DNA of 64,000 bases from Flavobacterium dankookense (GTDB lineage: Bacteria; Bacteroidota; Bacteroidia; Flavobacteriales; Flavobacteriaceae), in contig NZ_SNXR01000015.1 of NCBI RefSeq assembly GCF_004362665.1, positions 1 through 64,000 on the forward strand, given 5' to 3'. The notes beneath the pieces were generated by a model that saw only the letters and a list, made by a program, of their open reading frames with translations, did not search any database and was not told the origin of the DNA. Below are positions 60,384-64,000 of the stretch, piece after piece. A program made the translations under genes and the position numbers. Each line of letters begins with the position of its first letter. Position 1 is the first letter of the stretch.

Positions 60384-61637
60384 TTAATAGGTTGCGTCAA
60401 TTGAATTTGCCAATCCTTTCCCGATAATTCTATCGTATCTTTGGTTGTTTTCTTTGTAGTAGACTAATGCAAAATAATTATTTTCTGTTTGATGAAAGTT
60501 GCCATCGATAGCATTTTCTTCATCAATTTTACCAGACGAGTCGGAAATCACATATTGAAAATTAGTGAATCCTTGTTTTATCATAATCGCTTTTTCATAA
60601 ACGCCTTTTTCTGCATTATAATCCATCTTGGTTTCGTCGTTGATTGCGAAATTATTGAACATTCCATTAACATAAATTGATTTTTTTCCAAAATAATTTG
60701 GAGCAGAAAGTGTAAAGAAAACCCATGCATAATCGGCTTCAATCTCGTTTCGTTCCGCATTAATGTTTTTGATTATAAAATTTCCATTAATATCTGGAAA
60801 AAAGGTATAAGGAACATTTGCTCTTGCTTGACTAGTATATAAATGTGAATTGTAAACACCTCCATTTGTATCTATTCCTGCAATGTTATTATTGGCAGCT
60901 CGAATGTCTTTGTTTTCAAAGAAAAGAAATTCATTTCCTGCCCAAAATTGAGTTTCAGAATCATATCTGTAAATTAAATCATTGCCGATAGTAAATTGCG
61001 GTTTTATATTGGTAATAGCATTATCAAATTTTCCATTTTGCATCAGCATTACTTTCACGTTTTGCAACGGACTTTGAAAATTAATTGTTGCTGATTTAAT
61101 GCTAAATTCAATGTTGTGTTTTTGATTTATTACAGATAAATTTCTTGGTCTTTTTACTTGCATTGGAACCGTAACTAAGTCTTCAAATAAAATAAATTTT
61201 CTAGAAAAAACAACTTCTTTATCATCATTTAAAATTTTGATAACATAATTTCCACTTACTCTAAATTGTGTAAATCGATTTGGAAAAGTTAACCGATAAT
61301 GGGAATAAAGTTGAAGTGTAGTCAATGAATTGGTGTAATCTTGAATTCGTTGATCATCAAATCCATTTAGATATTCATTTTTTGATAATTGTGACGGTTT
61401 CCAGTCATAATCACAATGGGTAATGGTGTAAAAATAATTGGCTTCAGTTCCGAATAAGTCATCAAATTGAAATTGAAAACTATCTCCAAGCCGAAAAATA
61501 GGAATCATGTTTTGCTCGTTTTGAACAAAAGTGATGGTTTTAATATTGTATGGTGGCGGAATTTCTTTCTCTATTTGAGCAAAAAGATTTCCTGAAAGTA
61601 AAATTGTAGTTAATAATAAAATATGCTTCTTGATCAT
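60384..61637 (-). CDS. type IX secretion system plug protein (DUF5103)
   Basis: The 417-residue exported protein (signal peptide ending LFAQ) has the DUF5103 pattern: PPYNIKTITFVQNEQNMIPIFRLGDSFQFQFDDL, YFYTITHCDYDWKPSQLSKNEYLNGFDDQRI, THYR-like YSHYRLTFPNRFTQFRVSGNYVIKIL and VYNSHLYTSQARANVPYTFF, then AIDGNFHQTENNYFALVYYKE. Known members are the Plug that binds the SprA translocon from the periplasmic side. The neighbourhood with apaG is, as I recall, conserved. Start is the ATG with the signal peptide. Confidence 0.85.
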   Translation of the reverse strand: MIKKHILLLTTILLSGNLFAQIEKEIPPPYNIKTITFVQNEQNMIPIFRLGDSFQFQFDDLFGTEANYFYTITHCDYDWKPSQLSKNEYLNGFDDQRIQDYTNSLTTLQLYSHYRLTFPNRFTQFRVSGNYVIKILNDDKEVVFSRKFILFEDLVTVPMQVKRPRNLSVINQKHNIEFSIKSATINFQSPLQNVKVMLMQNGKFDNAITNIKPQFTIGNDLIYRYDSETQFWAGNEFLFFENKDIRAANNNIAGIDTNGGVYNSHLYTSQARANVPYTFFPDINGNFIIKNINAERNEIEADYAWVFFTLSAPNYFGKKSIYVNGMFNNFAINDETKMDYNAEKGVYEKAIMIKQGFTNFQYVISDSSGKIDEENAIDGNFHQTENNYFALVYYKENNQRYDRIIGKGLANSIDATY

Positions 61638-61825
61638 AGGTTTAAAATTTCTATTTGTAAATATACTAATTTTTGCTACACAAATTATGCCGTAGTTTAT
61701 TGTTCTATTTTGATTGCTAAAATACAGTTAAATAAAATCGAACAAAAAAAATATTTTCCTACACTTGCAATAAATGTAATATTTATCCGTTATAATATTT
61801 TTAAACTTAACTAATTTATAATCTT

Positions 61826-64000
61826 ATGAAGAAAAATTTCAAGTCTCTTTTTCTTTTTTTATTTGCTTCAGCATCAGTTTTTGCTCAGCAATTAAAAGAA
61901 ACTGATGTAATTCCTTTTGACAAAAGTGTCAAAAAAGGAACATTAAAAAATGGTTTAACCTACTACATTAAAAAGAATGCAAAACCTGAAAACAAAGTCG
62001 ATTTACGATTGATTATCAATGCAGGTTCCATTTTAGAAAACGATGACCAACAAGGTTTAGCGCATTTCATGGAACACATGTGTTTCAACGGAACCAAAAG
62101 ATTTCCAAAAAATCAATTGGTAGATTATTTACAAAGTATTGGTGTAAAATTTGGTCAGCATTTGAATGCTTACACTAGTTTTGACGAAACCGTTTATTTC
62201 CTTCCAATTCCTTCGGATAGTCCTGAAAAAGTTGAGAAAGGTTTTCAAATTATTGAAGATTGGGCTTTTAACGCTAATCTAACTCCTGAAGAAATCGACA
62301 AAGAAAGAGGAGTTGTTTTAGAAGAATATCGTCTTGGACTTGGAGCAGACAAAAGAATGCAAGATAGATACATTCCAAAAATGATGTACAATTCTCAATA
62401 TGCTAATCGTCTCCCAATTGGTAAAAAAGAAATTCTTGAAAACTTTACCTATGATAAAGTAACAAGTTTTTACAAAGATTGGTATCGACCAAATTTGATG
62501 AGTGTAATTGTTGTTGGAGATATTGATGTGGCTGAAATGGAGAAAAAAATCAAAGACCATTTCGAAAAATATCAAAATCCTAAGAATGAAAAACCAAGAA
62601 AAGCATTTGAAGTTCCAAATCACAAAGAAACCTTTGTTTCAATAGAAAGTGATAAAGAAGCAGCTCAAACGCAAATCCAATTACTTTATAAAGATTACGG
62701 TTCGCCGAAAAAAATCAAAACAATTGGCGATTATAAAAACAGATTGGCGGAAGGTTTATTTTCAACGATGTTGAATAACCGTTTAAACGAATTAACGAAT
62801 TCTCCAACGCCACCATTCACTTATGGTTATACGTATCACGGTGGAACTTTTGCTAGAGAAAAAGAAGCTTTTCAGTCGTTTGCAATGATTGATGAGAAAA
62901 AACAAATTGAAGCGTTGAAAGTCTTAGTTTCTGAAAACGAAAGAGTGAAGAAATTTGGATTTACAGCTGGTGAATTTGAAAGAGCTAAAAATGAAATTTT
63001 ATCCAGAGTTGAAAGTCAATTTAAAGATAAAGACAAAACAGAATCGGAGAATTTTGTTTGGGAATGTCAGTCTAATTTCTTGGAAGGAATGCCAATGTCC
63101 GGAATTGAATGGGAATATGCAACGATTCAAAAAATCTTACCAACAATTAATTTAACGCAAGTTAATGGTTTGATAAAGGATTTTATTAAAGATGACAATA
63201 GAGTAATTGTAATCACATCGCCAGAAAAAGAAGGTTTGAAAAAAGTAACTGAAGCGGAAGTTTTAGATGCTTTAAAAGTTAATTCAAACGATTTAAAACC
63301 GTATGAAGATAAAGCAGTAGCTTCGAGTTTGATTAGAAATACTGTAAAAGAAGGAAGCATTTCAAAAAAAGAAACCAATGATAAAATTGGCGCAACAACT
63401 TTAACTTTATCTAATGGAGCAAAAGTAACGTACAAGAAAACCGATTTCAAAAATGACGAAATCATGTTAGAAGCCATCAGTTTTGGAGGTTCAAATTTGT
63501 ATTCTAATGATGAAATGAAGAAAACGCAGTTCGCTAACGGCGGTTTGACAGAAGCAGGTTTTTCTGGATTAAAACAAAATGATATTGATAAATTTATGGC
63601 AGGAAAAATTGCTTCTGTTTATCCATTTATAAGCAATACTACAGAAGGTTTCAGAGGAAGCACAACTCCAAAAGATTTAGAATATGCTTTCCAAATGATT
63701 CATGCCTATTTTACCGATTTAAATTTTGATGCCGATGCTTTTGAAGGTTACAAGCAAAAGCAATCTAACTTTTTCGAGAACATGATTTCACAACCTAATT
63801 TCTATTTCCAACAAGAGTTTTATACTTATTTGAATAAAGAAAATCCAAGATGGAACGGAATAGTACCAACAGCTGAAAAATGGAATGAAACGGATTATAA
63901 GTTAGCTTACAATAAATTTAAAGAACGTTTTTCTAATGCTGGTGATTTTGAATTTTTCTTCGTAGGAAATGTTGATGATGCAAAAATGGAAGAATTTGCC
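61826..64000 (+). CDS. M16 family zinc metallopeptidase, 3' truncated by the window
   Basis: The frame runs open from ATG at 61826 to the window end, giving 725 residues without a stop. A signal peptide (LFLFLFASASVFAQQ) is followed by the inverted zinc motif HFMEH (H80, E83, H84) in GLAHFMEHMCFNGTKRFP, the typical FGQHLNAYTSFDETVYFLPIP, and the third ligand region KERGVVLEEYR. The second half begins a repeated peptidase-like domain (LSNGAKVTYKKTDFKNDEIMLEAISFGG). Periplasmic pitrilysin-type proteases of this kind usually exceed 900 residues, so about a quarter is missing. Confidence 0.92.
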   Translation, partial: MKKNFKSLFLFLFASASVFAQQLKETDVIPFDKSVKKGTLKNGLTYYIKKNAKPENKVDLRLIINAGSILENDDQQGLAHFMEHMCFNGTKRFPKNQLVDYLQSIGVKFGQHLNAYTSFDETVYFLPIPSDSPEKVEKGFQIIEDWAFNANLTPEEIDKERGVVLEEYRLGLGADKRMQDRYIPKMMYNSQYANRLPIGKKEILENFTYDKVTSFYKDWYRPNLMSVIVVGDIDVAEMEKKIKDHFEKYQNPKNEKPRKAFEVPNHKETFVSIESDKEAAQTQIQLLYKDYGSPKKIKTIGDYKNRLAEGLFSTMLNNRLNELTNSPTPPFTYGYTYHGGTFAREKEAFQSFAMIDEKKQIEALKVLVSENERVKKFGFTAGEFERAKNEILSRVESQFKDKDKTESENFVWECQSNFLEGMPMSGIEWEYATIQKILPTINLTQVNGLIKDFIKDDNRVIVITSPEKEGLKKVTEAEVLDALKVNSNDLKPYEDKAVASSLIRNTVKEGSISKKETNDKIGATTLTLSNGAKVTYKKTDFKNDEIMLEAISFGGSNLYSNDEMKKTQFANGGLTEAGFSGLKQNDIDKFMAGKIASVYPFISNTTEGFRGSTTPKDLEYAFQMIHAYFTDLNFDADAFEGYKQKQSNFFENMISQPNFYFQQEFYTYLNKENPRWNGIVPTAEKWNETDYKLAYNKFKERFSNAGDFEFFFVGNVDDAKMEEFA

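Noticed and set aside
61623-61814. 63-codon plus-strand frame upstream of the M16 gene
   Set aside because: It starts inside the plug-protein gene start and has no recognisable features or homologous pattern.

Overview
The window looks like a chromosomal segment of a member of the Flavobacteriaceae (Bacteroidota), probably Flavobacterium or a close relative. The evidence is strongly AT-rich DNA, promoters of the Bacteroidota type (TTG, about 19-21 bases, TAnnTTTG), few Shine-Dalgarno sites, type IX secretion system (T9SS) components and substrates with type A and type B C-terminal sorting domains, S46 dipeptidyl peptidase, DUF6089/PorG, DUF5103 plug protein, and the gene order porG-uppS-bamA-ompH-ompH. 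No phage, transposase, CRISPR array or rRNA operon was seen. Most of the window is ordinary core genome.

Layout. 1-1160: end of a T9SS type B substrate plus its PorP/SprF partner. 1166-9430: gamma carbonic anhydrase, glutamate racemase, then an envelope-biogenesis block on the minus strand (NAD kinase, PorG, UppS, BamA, two Skp/OmpH chaperones). 9481-15577: CBS protein, then PdxJ, hydrolase, small membrane protein, trigger factor, ClpP and ClpX on the plus strand. 15643-22207: TonB-dependent receptor, a minus-strand operon of lipoproteins, a GH3-like enzyme and an amidase, and a DUF2797 protein. 22364-32302: AsmA-like protein, a FolK-deoxynucleoside kinase fusion, a lectin-containing T9SS substrate, TrmH-type methyltransferase, DUF1573 protein, MutS. 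32446-33402: tRNA-Gly, tRNA-Leu and a small GIY-YIG nuclease gene enclosed by a duplication of the tRNA-Leu 3' end and its terminator. 33460-44593: lipoproteins, DPP11-like S46 peptidase, KdtA, DegT aminotransferase, GalE, EamA transporter, M23 peptidase, FabD, an unrecognised membrane protein. 44624-48879: a stress/redox operon (pirin, YjdJ, OsmC, YjdI, FMN reductase), an oxidoreductase and a Crp-like regulator. 48891-53255: PurT, aminotransferase, front-end desaturase, RsmG. 53289-55586: secreted T9SS hydrolase. 55862-57671: an AT-rich accessory cassette (small secreted Cys peptide, unknown exported protein, membrane thioredoxin-like protein). 58185-64000: PruA, ApaG, T9SS plug protein, and a partial M16 protease.

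How the genes work together. Several encode the cell-envelope and secretion machinery: BamA with Skp chaperones for outer-membrane insertion, UppS/MurI/amidase for the wall, KdtA/GalE/DegT for surface glycans, FabD and a desaturase for lipids, and PorG, PorP/SprF and the plug protein for T9SS, whose likely cargo is also present (1-117, 26270-28405, 53289-55586).

The most unusual structures are two insert-like segments, each lying just downstream of another gene and each bounded by a duplicated transcription terminator. At tRNA-Leu a GIY-YIG gene is bounded by a perfect 48-bp direct repeat, and the distal copy carries a 16-bp perfect palindrome in place of the T-loop bases. Downstream of pruA, a 2.5-kb AT-rich peptide cassette is bounded by a 42-bp imperfect repeat (36 identities). 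A family of dispersed inverted repeats (about 1.73, 10.25, 22.23, 36.45 and 37.08 kb) includes one copy read in frame inside the KdtA gene. All assignments come from reading the sequence and recalled family knowledge; no searches were run.
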